This document shows, piece by piece, positions 1 through 6,733 of a DNA stretch of 19,294 nucleotides (positions are counted from its first letter, which is position 1; each line of letters begins with the position of its first letter). A model generated the notes under the pieces. It was given only the letters and a program-made list of their open reading frames with translations, ran no database searches and was not told where the DNA came from. The DNA comes from a bacterium (lineage in GTDB: Bacteria; Patescibacteriota; Minisyncoccia; UBA6257; 2-01-FULL-56-20): the NCBI GenBank assembly GCA_021801885.1, contig JAKABL010000008.1, positions 1 to 19,294 on the forward strand. Direction: 5' to 3'. A program made the translations under genes and the position numbers.

Positions 1-235
1 TTCCCTGAAGCGATCCGGTATTTACAAATGCGCTGGGGGTCCCGCCCGTCGTGGTCGCGGAGAGATTACTAAGAAGCCCGCTCCCCGTAGTGTCTGCGGC
101 GATCGTGGGTCCCTGTGCTGCCGCCTCCTGGTTGGGCGTCGACATCCCTCCTATCAGCGAGAGGATCAACCCGGAACCTACGGCGGCGACCGCAAGGATC
201 AGAAATCCGATGATCAACTTCTTGACATCGATCAT
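1..235 (-). CDS. Membrane-anchored or secreted protein, N-terminal part (runs off window start)
   Basis: Reading leftward from ATG 235-233 gives an open frame of 78 codons that leaves the window without a stop. The protein starts MIDVKKLIIGFLILAVAAVG and continues into a hydrophobic stretch (residues 7-28), a signal anchor or signal peptide. It then becomes Ala/Thr/Ser/Gly rich (TIAADTTGSGLLSNLSATTT), as in the linker of an exported protein. A TATAAT box (244-249) lies 8 nt before the ATG, fitting a leaderless or near-leaderless message; AGAAGGAA directly before the ATG is too close to be a normal Shine-Dalgarno. The competing frame starting at GTG 260 is arginine-rich and non-hydrophobic and was rejected. 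The family cannot be named because only the N-terminus is visible. Confidence 0.6.
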   Translation of the reverse strand, partial: MIDVKKLIIGFLILAVAAVGSGLILSLIGGMSTPNQEAAAQGPTIAADTTGSGLLSNLSATTTGGTPSAFVNTGSLQG

Positions 236-243
236 TTCCTTCT

Positions 244-249
244 ATTATA
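244..249 (-). promoter_or_regulatory. -10 box for the partial membrane protein gene
   Basis: Perfect TATAAT on the minus strand, 8 nt before the ATG at 235. No convincing -35 is visible 16-18 nt upstream. A strong AGGAGGTGG sequence lies upstream of the -10 (about 257-266) but is not at ribosome-binding distance from any credible start. Confidence 0.45.
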
Positions 250-328
250 AACCAAACCACCTCCTATTTACCATCGTTTTTATCCCCAATGACCGCACTT
301 GTCCCCTGAGGAGGGGGCGGAGGAGGGA

Positions 329-1165
329 TCAGGAAAAGAATGTCTTTGCGAGTGCGGCGATTCCTTCTATGGAGAGGTCCTGGGGGCGGGCGTTGGGCGC
401 CAGGGCAAGAGAGGCAAGCCGTTCCGAGAGGGTCTCCTTTGTCGTCTGGGGAAGGGATGCGGCAATATTGTTGATGATGGTCTTTCTCGGCTGGGCGAAA
501 AGAGCCCGCACCGTGCGATAATATGCGTCGTTCGATGCGGCCCCGTTTTCTTTTTTGGATTTCGGGGGGTGCGCGGTAAGGAGGAGTACCGCCGATTCCA
601 CCTTGGGAGGAGGTGAAAAATCGGCGCGTGGCACGCCAAGGATGATGGCGGGGGTCGCCCAGAATTGTATGCTTGCCGCAAGGCGGTTCATATGGGGCGG
701 GGCGGCAATGATCCGCTCCGCGACCTCTCGCTGAACCATGAACACGCAACGTTCCGGGTGGCTCGGCATTTCTCCGATGATGCGAAGGAGGTGTCCGGTG
801 ATATAGTAGGGCAAATTTCCCGCAAGCAGGAACTTTGCGCCGCGGCGCTCTTCCATGAGCGTCGGCAGTACCGTGAGCGCATCCCCTTCTATGACAGAGA
901 CGGCGACGTCCGAAGCATCCGGGCCATCTTTTTTGTCGGACGCGTTCGAAAAACGCGAACGCAATCCTTCAATGAGACGCGGGTCGCGTTCGATCACGGT
1001 GAGTGGTGCATCGACAGCATTGCATCTTTCCGCGAGGAGGGCCGTGAGCTCCCCGTGACCGGGGCCGATCTCTATCACGTCATCGCCCGTACGGGGAGCA
1101 ACGGCATCGGCAATCGCCGCCGCAACCTTTTTATTTTTTAGGAAATGTTGACCAAGTTTTCTCAT
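329..1165 (-). CDS. rsmA: 16S rRNA (adenine1518/1519-N6) dimethyltransferase RsmA/KsgA
   Basis: This 278-residue protein carries the hallmarks of RsmA, which dimethylates two adjacent adenines in the helix 45 loop of 16S rRNA during late 30S maturation using S-adenosylmethionine. Visible motifs are the N-terminal GQHFL (5-9), SAM motif I EIGPGHGELT (32-41), the acidic motif II VIERDP (57-62), motif III VIEGDAL (91-97) and the catalytic NLPYY (117-121), which stacks on the target adenine. The length is close to that of E. coli KsgA (273). The gene lies 21 bp downstream of the helicase gene on the same strand and is probably co-transcribed with it; no separate promoter or Shine-Dalgarno was seen before ATG 1165. 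Function is confident from the motifs. Confidence 0.95.
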   Translation of the reverse strand: MRKLGQHFLKNKKVAAAIADAVAPRTGDDVIEIGPGHGELTALLAERCNAVDAPLTVIERDPRLIEGLRSRFSNASDKKDGPDASDVAVSVIEGDALTVLPTLMEERRGAKFLLAGNLPYYITGHLLRIIGEMPSHPERCVFMVQREVAERIIAAPPHMNRLAASIQFWATPAIILGVPRADFSPPPKVESAVLLLTAHPPKSKKENGAASNDAYYRTVRALFAQPRKTIINNIAASLPQTTKETLSERLASLALAPNARPQDLSIEGIAALAKTFFS

Positions 1166-1186
1166 AATATCTTTGCGCGGATGCGT

Positions 1187-3166
1187 TCAATCGAACTGAA
1201 TGACATTTTCTTCTTCCCAGGGTGCATCGTCGCGCTCGTTATACCTTTCGGAAAGATCGTTTGCCATCCCTCCCTTCTCGCTCCCCTCTTCTATATATGA
1301 AATGCAGTCCTCGGGGATCTCGCCGACGAAGCGGGAGGGAATGCCATAAAAGCTTACGTGGAGCGCCTTGCGCGCGCGCGTCATAGCCACATACATAAGG
1401 CGCCGTTCCTCCTCGAGCGATGCCTCATCCTCTATTGAGCGCCCGTGCGGGAGGAGTCCTTCCGCGGCGCCGGCAATGAAGACCGTATCGAACTCAAGCC
1501 CTTTGGCAAGGTGGATCGTCATCAGGTTCACCTCTTTCCCTTGCGGGGCATCTTCTCGCGCACCCTTTCCTCCTTCCGCGGCCTCCGCCGCCTCAAGCAG
1601 GCTGAGGCGTTCCAATAGCTCGTTAAGATCCGTGAATTCGGACGCGAAGGCGATGAGTTCGGTCACATTCTCCTCGCGCTCATCGGCATTCGTAAAGTTC
1701 GCTTCAAGGTAATCAAAATAGCGGAAAGAATCAAGGAATAGTTTAAGGGCATCGAGCGGGGTGAGCGCTGCCGCCGGTGCCGGCGATGCCGTGAGGGCCG
1801 CGGCAAATGCGGCGAAACGCCGTTTCGTCAGACCCTTTTCAAGACGTTCTTTGGCGACTTCATCGCGGGGATTCGCGATGAAGCGGAGCGCGGCGACCGC
1901 ATCCTTCACCTCTTTTCTTTCATAGAATTTCAATCCCCCGAAGATCCGATAGGGAATATTGTAACGAATGAGCGCTTGCTCGATCGCGCGCGATTGTGCG
2001 TTCGTCCGATAGAGAATACCGATGTCGGCATTTTTGTCGCTCGCGCGGAGGCGCTTTATGCGCTCCGCGATCCATTCCGCTTCGTCGTTCTCACCCCATG
2101 CCTCGAAGAGCGTGATATGCTCGCCCTCGGGATTCTCCGTCCACAATGTTTTCGGCGTGCGCACGCGGTTGTTCGCCGCGACCGCAGCAGCCGCACGAAT
2201 GATGGTCCCCGTTGAACGATAATTCTGTTCCAGGAAGTGGACCTTTGCACCTTCCCAATCTTTGTCGAAGTTAAGGAAGGTCGCGATGTCGGCATAGCGC
2301 CAGCTGTAGATCGTCTGCTCGTCATCGCCCACCACGCTTAAATTTCTGTGCGCACCCGCGAGCAGGGATACGAGCTCATATTGTTTTGGATTGATATCCT
2401 GATATTCATCCACGAGCACGGCATCGAACATCGTTTGATAGCGCCGCAGCACTTCCGGATGCGTTTTGAAAAGTTCAACCACCTTGCCGATAAGGTCGTC
2501 GAAGTCGAATGCGTTGTTGCGCCGAAGAAGTTCCTCGTATTTTTCGTAGATGCGCAAGGTGCGTGCGCGCTTCTCCGCGGACGACGAGAGGGTCCGGTCC
2601 TGGGCAATAGCCTCTTCTTCGCCGAGGTTTTTTATTTCCGATATTTTTTCCGCAAAATATGCGGGAGTCTCCTGCTTCGCGGCACGCTGCGCTTTGGTCG
2701 CGGGAAACGGCCCCTCATCCTCTTTTTTCTTCGGAGGTATCACCTCTTTCGTCGCTTTTTTGACGAGATCGAACGAATCATGGCTATCGAAGATGGCAAA
2801 ATTGGGCTCCCTGCCGAGCATACGGCATTCTTTTCTCAGTATCCGTGCGCCAAGGGCATGGAAGGTCCCCAAAAAAGGTCCTTTTTTGCCAACCCTGCGG
2901 GCCATCTCTTTCGCCGCTTTATTGGTGAACGTTATCGCGCATATACGTTCGGGGGAAATGCCTTCTTGTGTGAGCCATATAATACGACCGACCAGCGTCT
3001 TTGTCTTCCCCGTTCCCGCCCCTGCCACTATTAAAAGAGGTCCAGGAGCCGCTTCGGCCGCCTTTTGCTGTGCCTGATTCAGCGATTCTCGCTTCATTTC
3101 GTCGATAGTTTCTCCTGGATTCCTTTTTGCATGGGGATTTTCTGGGTATTGAGGTGTTTCCGGCAT
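1187..3166 (-). CDS. UvrD/PcrA-type superfamily 1 DNA helicase
   Basis: 659 residues with a full SF1A helicase motif set: Walker A AGAGTGKT (48-55), Ia ITFTNKAAKEM (about 79-89), GTFHALGARIL, Walker B VDEYQD (252-257), motif III GDDEQTIYSWR (280-290), motif IV LEQNYRST, LYRTNAQSR, motif V TIHLAKGLEFD, and motif VI ERRLMYVAMTRARKAL near residue 600. This is the UvrD/PcrA/Rep group: 3'-5' unwinding in nucleotide excision repair, mismatch repair and removal of proteins from DNA. UvrD versus PcrA cannot be settled here. It is somewhat shorter than E. coli UvrD (720). A TATACT box ends 6 nt before ATG 3166, favouring the long start; the alternative ATG at 3097 (MKRESLNQAQ) is the typical family N-terminus and has an upstream AGGAG, though rather distant. 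rsmA follows 21 bp downstream. Confidence 0.93.
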   Translation of the reverse strand: MPETPQYPENPHAKRNPGETIDEMKRESLNQAQQKAAEAAPGPLLIVAGAGTGKTKTLVGRIIWLTQEGISPERICAITFTNKAAKEMARRVGKKGPFLGTFHALGARILRKECRMLGREPNFAIFDSHDSFDLVKKATKEVIPPKKKEDEGPFPATKAQRAAKQETPAYFAEKISEIKNLGEEEAIAQDRTLSSSAEKRARTLRIYEKYEELLRRNNAFDFDDLIGKVVELFKTHPEVLRRYQTMFDAVLVDEYQDINPKQYELVSLLAGAHRNLSVVGDDEQTIYSWRYADIATFLNFDKDWEGAKVHFLEQNYRSTGTIIRAAAAVAANNRVRTPKTLWTENPEGEHITLFEAWGENDEAEWIAERIKRLRASDKNADIGILYRTNAQSRAIEQALIRYNIPYRIFGGLKFYERKEVKDAVAALRFIANPRDEVAKERLEKGLTKRRFAAFAAALTASPAPAAALTPLDALKLFLDSFRYFDYLEANFTNADEREENVTELIAFASEFTDLNELLERLSLLEAAEAAEGGKGAREDAPQGKEVNLMTIHLAKGLEFDTVFIAGAAEGLLPHGRSIEDEASLEEERRLMYVAMTRARKALHVSFYGIPSRFVGEIPEDCISYIEEGSEKGGMANDLSERYNERDDAPWEEENVIQFD

Positions 3167-3172
3167 TATGGT

Positions 3173-3178
3173 AGTATA
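3173..3178 (-). promoter_or_regulatory. -10 box of the helicase gene
   Basis: TATACT on the minus strand, 6 nt before ATG 3166, so transcription would start at or next to the start codon. The -35 region is weak. It faces the LysM gene promoter, so this 50-bp gap is divergent. Confidence 0.45.
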
Positions 3179-3185
3179 AATCTAT

Positions 3186-3194
3186 TGGTACTAT
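3186..3194 (+). promoter_or_regulatory. Extended -10 promoter of the LysM gene
   Basis: TGGTACTAT matches the extended -10 pattern TGnTATAAT at 4 of 6 core positions. Transcription from about 3201 would exclude the upstream TTG codon at 3196 and supports ATG 3220 as the start. Confidence 0.35.
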
Positions 3195-3219
3195 TTTGGA
3201 AAAGGTAAGAAAGGATTAC

Positions 3220-3873
3220 ATGCCATTAACCGTGGCTGTTTTCTTGGTAATTGGTACGGTCGCGATCAACGTCGCGTTTGCCGTCAAAAATGACCCTTCG
3301 GGAAGCACGTGGGGCGTTGTTTCTCTTATCTCGAGAGCGTCCGCCGCCCAATCATTGCATTCCATAAATGACATCACGATTGCGGCAACCTCCCCCGGTC
3401 AGGATGCTACTTCCCTCGCCTACCAAAGCTATGGGAATGCGAGTGGAAATTATCTTGCTCAGGAAGTAAGCGATGCGTTTGATGCCACTGCCGGAACCGT
3501 GCGGGATCCCGGAGGAACATTCACGGATTCTACTACCCGTTCCGGAATCATTAATTATACAGTTCGTCCCGGGGACACACTGCCTTCCATTGCCGCCTAT
3601 TTCGGTATTACGGTAAATACCATTACTGCCGCGAATCCCCAGCTTAAAAACGGCGTGGTGATTCCCGGAAAGAGCATCAAAATCCTCCCCGTTTCCGGCG
3701 TTATCTATACGACACGGCAAGGAGACACACTTGCATCCATCGCCTCTTCCTATAATGTGTCCATAAACCAGATTGTCCAGGCGAATCCTTCGGTAGATCT
3801 TTCGTCGGCTTCGAGTCCCATTCCGACTTTTTTGTCTTCCGGCATTGCGCTCATTATTCCGACCGGTAAATAG
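3220..3873 (+). CDS. Membrane-anchored or secreted protein with two LysM domains
   Basis: 217 residues from ATG 3220. This start is chosen over in-frame TTG 3196 because AAGGA sits 5-6 nt upstream and the putative -10 box would place the TTG before the transcript start. The N-terminus PLTVAVFLVIGTVAINVAFA is a signal peptide or anchor. After a Ser/Thr/Ala-rich spacer come two LysM modules: YTVRPGDTLPSIAAYFGITV through IPGKSIKILP (about residues 107-153), and YTTRQGDTLASIASSYNVSI through IALIIPTGK (about 166-217). LysM binds peptidoglycan GlcNAc, so this protein probably sits outside the membrane attached to the wall. No catalytic domain (NlpC/P60, M23) is present. It converges on comM with a 9-bp gap. 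Confidence 0.85.
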   Translation: MPLTVAVFLVIGTVAINVAFAVKNDPSGSTWGVVSLISRASAAQSLHSINDITIAATSPGQDATSLAYQSYGNASGNYLAQEVSDAFDATAGTVRDPGGTFTDSTTRSGIINYTVRPGDTLPSIAAYFGITVNTITAANPQLKNGVVIPGKSIKILPVSGVIYTTRQGDTLASIASSYNVSINQIVQANPSVDLSSASSPIPTFLSSGIALIIPTGK

Positions 3874-3874
3874 A

Positions 3875-3896
3875 ACCTCTTTTTACCAGAGGTCTT
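3875..3896. terminator. Hairpin between the convergent LysM and comM genes
   Basis: ACCTCT (3875-3880) pairs with AGAGGT (3888-3893) around a 7-nt loop, followed by CTTTT on the plus strand. It overlaps the comM stop codon. The short stem and weak U-tract make it a modest terminator. Confidence 0.4.
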
Positions 3897-5418
3897 TTAC
3901 GCGATAGCCAAACGCTTCGGCGATATGAATTTTTGATATCGCGGATTCTCCCTCAAGATCCGCGATCGTGCGCGCAGTTTTTATTATTCTGTAGTATGCG
4001 CGTGGCGACAGATGGTGTTGGGTGATTTCGCCAAGGAACGATCGCGCATCATTGGTTAGTTGTGCAAATTCTTTTATCTCCTTTGGCGTCATGTCGGCAT
4101 TGGTTTTTGCGCTCCCCTTGAACCGCGTGTGCTGTGCTTGCTTTGCCATCCATATTTTCTCCCGCGCACTCCTTGAACTCATTGGTTCATTTTCTTTTTC
4201 ATTACCCCAGGGGCCAAGATGGATGGCGCCGATTTTTATTTGGAGGTCCATACGATCGAGAAGAGGTCCCGATATCCGCTTTTGATATTTGACCACTTCA
4301 TATGCGGAGCAGGTACATTCTTTCGTGGCGCTGCCATAGTATCCGCATGGACATGGATTCATTGCGGCGACGAGCGTAAAGCGTGCAGGAAATGCTATTG
4401 AATGTTTTGCCCGAGCAATATGAACCTCTCCTGTTTCGAGAGGTTGGCGCAGTGCTTCGAGCGAGGCTCGCGGGAATTCCGGCAATTCATCGAGAAATAA
4501 CACTCCTTTATGAGCAAGACTTATTTCTCCTGGCCGCGGTTCCCCTCCCCCTCCTATAAGCGCAATGGTGGACGCGGTTTGATGAGGTGCCCGAAAAGGT
4601 GGTTCACGAAGAAGGCCTCCATCCGAAAGCCCTGCAGCACTCCATATCTTAGTGATCTCAATCGATTCCTCTTCGCTCAATTCGGGGAGTATCCCCGCCA
4701 TCGCCTGCGCGAGGATACTTTTCCCCACTCCCGGAGGTCCAATAAGGAGCATATTATGCCGAGCCGCTGCAGCGATCATGAGTGCGCGTTTCGCATTTTC
4801 CTGGCCGGAAATTTCCGCAAAATCAACGCGATCATTTTGTGGTCTGTTGCGTTGATCCGAGTAGGTATAAGATATCGGATCTTTTTTTCCCTCAAGTATA
4901 GCGACAACATCGCTCAGGGTTTCGGCGGGCAGCGCGCCGATCGCGCGGATCGCCGCCGCTTCGTTCGCGTTTTCTTTCGGCACGACGATACGCGTGAATC
5001 CTTCGCGCACTGCGCGTTCCGCAATGTTTAGAATTCCACTTACAGGACGCAGTCTCCCGTCCAGGGCAAGTTCGCCGAGGAAAATTATATCGCGCGTTTC
5101 GAATTCTCTGATCTGTCCGCTTGCAAGAAGATATCCAAGGGCAATAGCGAGATCATAGTGCGAGCCCGTCTTCCTCATATCCGCAGGTGCAAGATTGATG
5201 GTCACCTTTCGATTTTCTCTGCTCGGAGGTTTTACCCCGGAATTTTTAAGCGCCGAGTTCACGCGCTCTTTTGCTTCGTTGAGCGCGCGATCCGCAAGCC
5301 CCACGATATTAAACGTGCGAAGACCCACGCTCACATCAGCTTCTATTTCCACGATTCGCGCATCGACTCCTTCCAGCTCTCCTGAATAAAGTCTTGCGAC
5401 ACGCTTTTTCGCCTCCAT
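3883..5418 (-). CDS. comM: ComM/YifB family Mg-chelatase-like AAA+ ATPase
   Basis: 511 residues, the usual length for the YifB/ComM family. The N-terminal third is the Lon-protease-like ChlI domain (GLRTFNIVGLADRALNEAKE near 32-51, KVTINLAPAD near 71-80). The MCM-like AAA core has Walker A GPPGVGKS (227-234), Walker B GVLFLDELPEF (305-315) and the family signature AAMNPCPCGYYG (about 351-362) followed by a CxC pair, then RISGPLLDRMDLQI. The C-terminus is the Mg_chelatase_C domain (LSPRAYYRIIKTARTIADL). ComM of Vibrio is a branch-migration helicase that helps integrate transforming DNA, which fits the type IV pilin-like gene elsewhere in the window, though natural competence here is inference. 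It is not a magnesium chelatase for chlorophyll. Start ATG 5418; no clear ribosome-binding site. Confidence 0.93.
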   Translation of the reverse strand: MEAKKRVARLYSGELEGVDARIVEIEADVSVGLRTFNIVGLADRALNEAKERVNSALKNSGVKPPSRENRKVTINLAPADMRKTGSHYDLAIALGYLLASGQIREFETRDIIFLGELALDGRLRPVSGILNIAERAVREGFTRIVVPKENANEAAAIRAIGALPAETLSDVVAILEGKKDPISYTYSDQRNRPQNDRVDFAEISGQENAKRALMIAAAARHNMLLIGPPGVGKSILAQAMAGILPELSEEESIEITKIWSAAGLSDGGLLREPPFRAPHQTASTIALIGGGGEPRPGEISLAHKGVLFLDELPEFPRASLEALRQPLETGEVHIARAKHSIAFPARFTLVAAMNPCPCGYYGSATKECTCSAYEVVKYQKRISGPLLDRMDLQIKIGAIHLGPWGNEKENEPMSSRSAREKIWMAKQAQHTRFKGSAKTNADMTPKEIKEFAQLTNDARSFLGEITQHHLSPRAYYRIIKTARTIADLEGESAISKIHIAEAFGYRVKDLW

Positions 5419-5444
5419 GCATCAATTGAAGCACGCCATTCATA

Positions 5445-5478
5445 AAGAAAATTAAAATCCCCTTTGGCATCTTAGGGG
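5445..5478 (-). terminator. Probable intrinsic terminator of the dksA-like gene
   Basis: On the minus strand CCCCT pairs with AGGGG (5474-5478 with 5459-5463), followed by ATTTTAATTTTC. It lies between the zinc-finger gene and comM, so comM probably uses its own promoter. Confidence 0.45.
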
Positions 5479-5514
5479 CCAGAGGGGACCGGGTCTATTT
5501 TCCTCGAGAGGTTA

Positions 5515-5847
5515 TCAATTTTTTGCTTGGCAACTTTTGCAGAGAGGCGCCTCTGGGCTGATCGAGAGCACTTCATTATCGATCTCCTTTCCGCAGTCCG
5601 TGCAAACTCCATAGCCCCCATTTCTTATTTTGCTGAGGGCGATATCGATTTCAGCGAGACGTTGTTTAAGATCCCCCGCCTCGGCAAGTTTGTTGCTAAA
5701 ATCTTCCGCTTCGTTGGTCTCCTCTTCGAAGTCATCCACATCATCTCCAAAATCTGATGGCTGCTCCGATTTCTTTATTTGCTCAAGAAGGCTCAAGCGC
5801 TCCTTCTCTAATTTTTCTTTATAGCTCGTCAATTGTGTTTGGTTCAT
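5515..5847 (-). CDS. DksA/TraR-type C4 zinc-finger protein
   Basis: 110 residues from ATG 5847. A long charged coiled coil (about 1-75, with an acidic DDVDDFEEETNEAEDF segment) precedes a four-cysteine zinc finger: C82, C85 (YGVCTDCGKEI) and C103, C106 (PLCKSC), with the PxAxLC-type signature of the DksA/TraR family. Family members bind the RNA polymerase secondary channel and modulate rRNA and stress promoters, with ppGpp in proteobacteria; the exact role here is unknown. The frame is open for 32 more codons to 5943, but the promoter at 5857-5886 puts the transcript start at about 5850. That leaves MNQTQL as the start and predicts a leaderless mRNA; the upstream extension lacks family character. 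Confidence 0.85.
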   Translation of the reverse strand: MNQTQLTSYKEKLEKERLSLLEQIKKSEQPSDFGDDVDDFEEETNEAEDFSNKLAEAGDLKQRLAEIDIALSKIRNGGYGVCTDCGKEIDNEVLSISPEAPLCKSCQAKN

Positions 5848-5856
5848 ATAGGATTC

Positions 5857-5886
5857 AGCATAAATCGAATATCCTCTCAAGGTCAA
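5857..5886 (-). promoter_or_regulatory. Sigma70-type promoter of the dksA-like gene
   Basis: Minus strand TTGACC (5881-5886), 18-bp spacer, TATGCT (5857-5862). The predicted start lies about 3 nt from ATG 5847. It sits on the left edge of the AT-rich island. Confidence 0.6.
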
Positions 5887-5929
5887 TACGGTTCTTTTAA
5901 AAATATTTATCATATTTGCTTTAATATTT

Positions 5930-6006
5930 ATCCGGCAATTCATTATAAAAATAATCCGGCAATTTTTTCTTAATCCTGCAAAAAATGAACTCTAAATTTG
6001 CCGGAT
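5930..6006. repeat. ATCCGGCAA motif cluster
   Basis: ATCCGGCAA occurs at 5930-5938 and 5954-5962, a one-mismatch copy ATCCTGCAA at 5973-5981, and an inverted copy (TTGCCGGAT) at 5998-6006. The G+C core stands out in AT-rich surroundings. The spacing (24, 19, 25 nt between starts) is close to two helical turns. A possible operator array upstream of the dksA-like promoter; the binding protein is unknown. Confidence 0.5.
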
Positions 6007-6048
6007 TTAATGTTAATTATATAAGCCGATAATGCGATAAAACCTACT

Positions 6049-6174
6049 GCTAAACAAAAATGTTTTACAATTTTGTTTAGCGACAAACATATTAAAAAAG
6101 ATTAAAAATGTGTTTAGCGACAAACATAATTTTAATTATTTTTAAATGTGTTTAGCGCTAAACACATTTAAAAA
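6049..6174. repeat. Iterated TGTTTAGC palindromes (operator-like array)
   Basis: Three related 16-mers: TGTTTAGCGACAAACA at 6074-6089 and 6111-6126, and TGTTTAGCGCTAAACA at 6149-6164, spaced 37 and 38 nt. The last lies at the centre of a perfect 36-bp palindrome (6139-6174). An inverted half-site GCTAAACA at 6049-6056 pairs with the first copy as 11-bp arms GCTAAACAAAA / TTTTGTTTAGC (6049-6059, 6071-6081). The A-rich spacers also repeat (AAAAAGATTAAA). With the ATCCGGCAA cluster this fills the 354-bp gene-free stretch 5848-6201, where I see no ORF. The array ends 27 bp before yraN. Confidence 0.7.
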
Positions 6175-6201
6175 GATTAAAGATTTCTCTATTTTTTTAA
6201 A

Positions 6202-6582
6202 ATGAATAAAAATGAATTTATAGGAAAATTAGGAGAAAATATAGCAATTCGCTATCTATTAAAAAATAATTATTTATTAATAAATAAAAATTATCGAATT
6301 GGATTTGATGAAATTGATGTTGTTGCAAAAAATAATTCAGGCACCCTCACGTTTTTTGAGGTAAAATCTAGTTTTGGAAAGGATTTTTCTCCCTATATAT
6401 TCTCTCCGGAGGATCGTTTTTCATCCGCGAAGCGTCATCGAATTATCCGTGCCTGCGAAAAATTCCTTCTCTTAAATCCCGACATTATGGACGATGAAAG
6501 AGGGTGGGAAATCGACTTGCTTGCGATTCGGATATATTTCGATCGTCGTCGCTTCGACATCGCCCACTATAAAAATGTGTGA
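6202..6582 (+). CDS. yraN: YraN/UPF0102 family nuclease-fold protein
   Basis: 126 residues, typical for the family. N-terminal GKLGENIAIRYLLKNNY matches the YraN GxxGExxAxxYL pattern. It is followed by the restriction-endonuclease-like active-site pattern: D39 in FDEIDVVAK, then E53 and K55 in FFEVKSS. The protein is a predicted Holliday-junction-resolvase-like PD-(D/E)xK enzyme whose cellular role is not firmly established. The first half of the gene (to about 6340) is extremely AT-rich (line 6241-6300 is about 13% GC), while the second half returns to the neighbourhood level. A TATTTT box at 6190-6195 lies 6 nt before the ATG and its possible -35 abuts the 36-bp palindrome, so the gene may be controlled through that array. 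Confidence 0.85.
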   Translation: MNKNEFIGKLGENIAIRYLLKNNYLLINKNYRIGFDEIDVVAKNNSGTLTFFEVKSSFGKDFSPYIFSPEDRFSSAKRHRIIRACEKFLLLNPDIMDDERGWEIDLLAIRIYFDRRRFDIAHYKNV

Positions 6583-6601
6583 TGAAGCTGCAGGCTGAGA
6601 C

Positions 6602-6631
6602 TTGACATAGTACCTTAAAAAAAAATATAAT
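6602..6631 (+). promoter_or_regulatory. Consensus sigma70 promoter of the nusA leader
   Basis: TTGACA (6602-6607), 18-bp A-rich spacer, TATAAT (6626-6631). Both hexamers are perfect consensus, the strongest promoter in the window. A start 7 nt after the -10 is A6638, the first base of an ATG. Confidence 0.85.
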
Positions 6632-6637
6632 GTAGGC

Positions 6638-6727
6638 ATGGTTAAAGGCCGCTTTCAAGCGGTCCTTTTTTCAGGAAGAGGATCGGAGTTTTTAAAAAAG
6701 AAAGTGATAGATAAAAAAATTGTATAG
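6638..6727 (+). CDS. Putative 29-residue leader peptide of nusA
   Basis: ATG 6638 opens a 29-codon frame ending in TAG 6725-6727, 6 nt before the nusA ATG. The peptide is basic, beginning MVKGRFQAVLFSGRG and ending KKKVIDKKIV. The ATG coincides with the predicted +1, so translation would be leaderless. The frame runs straight through the terminator hairpin at 6647-6671, so a translating ribosome would melt it. nusA has no Shine-Dalgarno, so reinitiation after this ORF is plausible. Coding status is inference from position only; chance occurrence of a 29-codon ORF is possible. Confidence 0.4.
   Translation: MVKGRFQAVLFSGRGSEFLKKKVIDKKIV
6647..6671 (+). terminator. Intrinsic terminator (attenuator) in the nusA 5' leader
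   Basis: GGCCGCT (6647-6653) pairs with AGCGGTC (6658-6664, one G-U pair) around a TTCA loop, followed by six T (6666-6671). It begins only about 9 nt after the predicted transcription start and 63 bp before nusA, so full-length nusA mRNA requires read-through. Confidence 0.75.
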
Positions 6728-6733
6728 AACAAT

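Noticed and set aside
69..260. 63-codon minus-strand ORF from GTG 260, preceded by AGGAGGTGG
   Set aside because: Composition is Arg/Asp-rich without any fold signal, while the overlapping frame from ATG 235 encodes a clear hydrophobic anchor and low-complexity linker. The GTG overlaps the SD-like sequence itself.
2348..3077. Long plus-strand ORFs opposite the helicase gene (228 and 175 codons)
   Set aside because: Antisense shadows of conserved helicase motifs; no start signals.
5848..5943. N-terminal extension of the DksA-like protein by 32 codons
   Set aside because: A good promoter (5857-5886) lies inside it, and the family N-terminus matches the shorter start.
6139..6174. 36-bp palindrome as an intrinsic terminator
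   Set aside because: It is not downstream of any gene on either strand within a plausible distance, has no loop, and belongs to a spaced family of related sites, which fits an operator better.
5930..6174. Repeats as a CRISPR array
   Set aside because: Repeats are 9-16 bp, palindromic, with AT-rich partly repeated spacers and no cas genes; this is not a CRISPR pattern.
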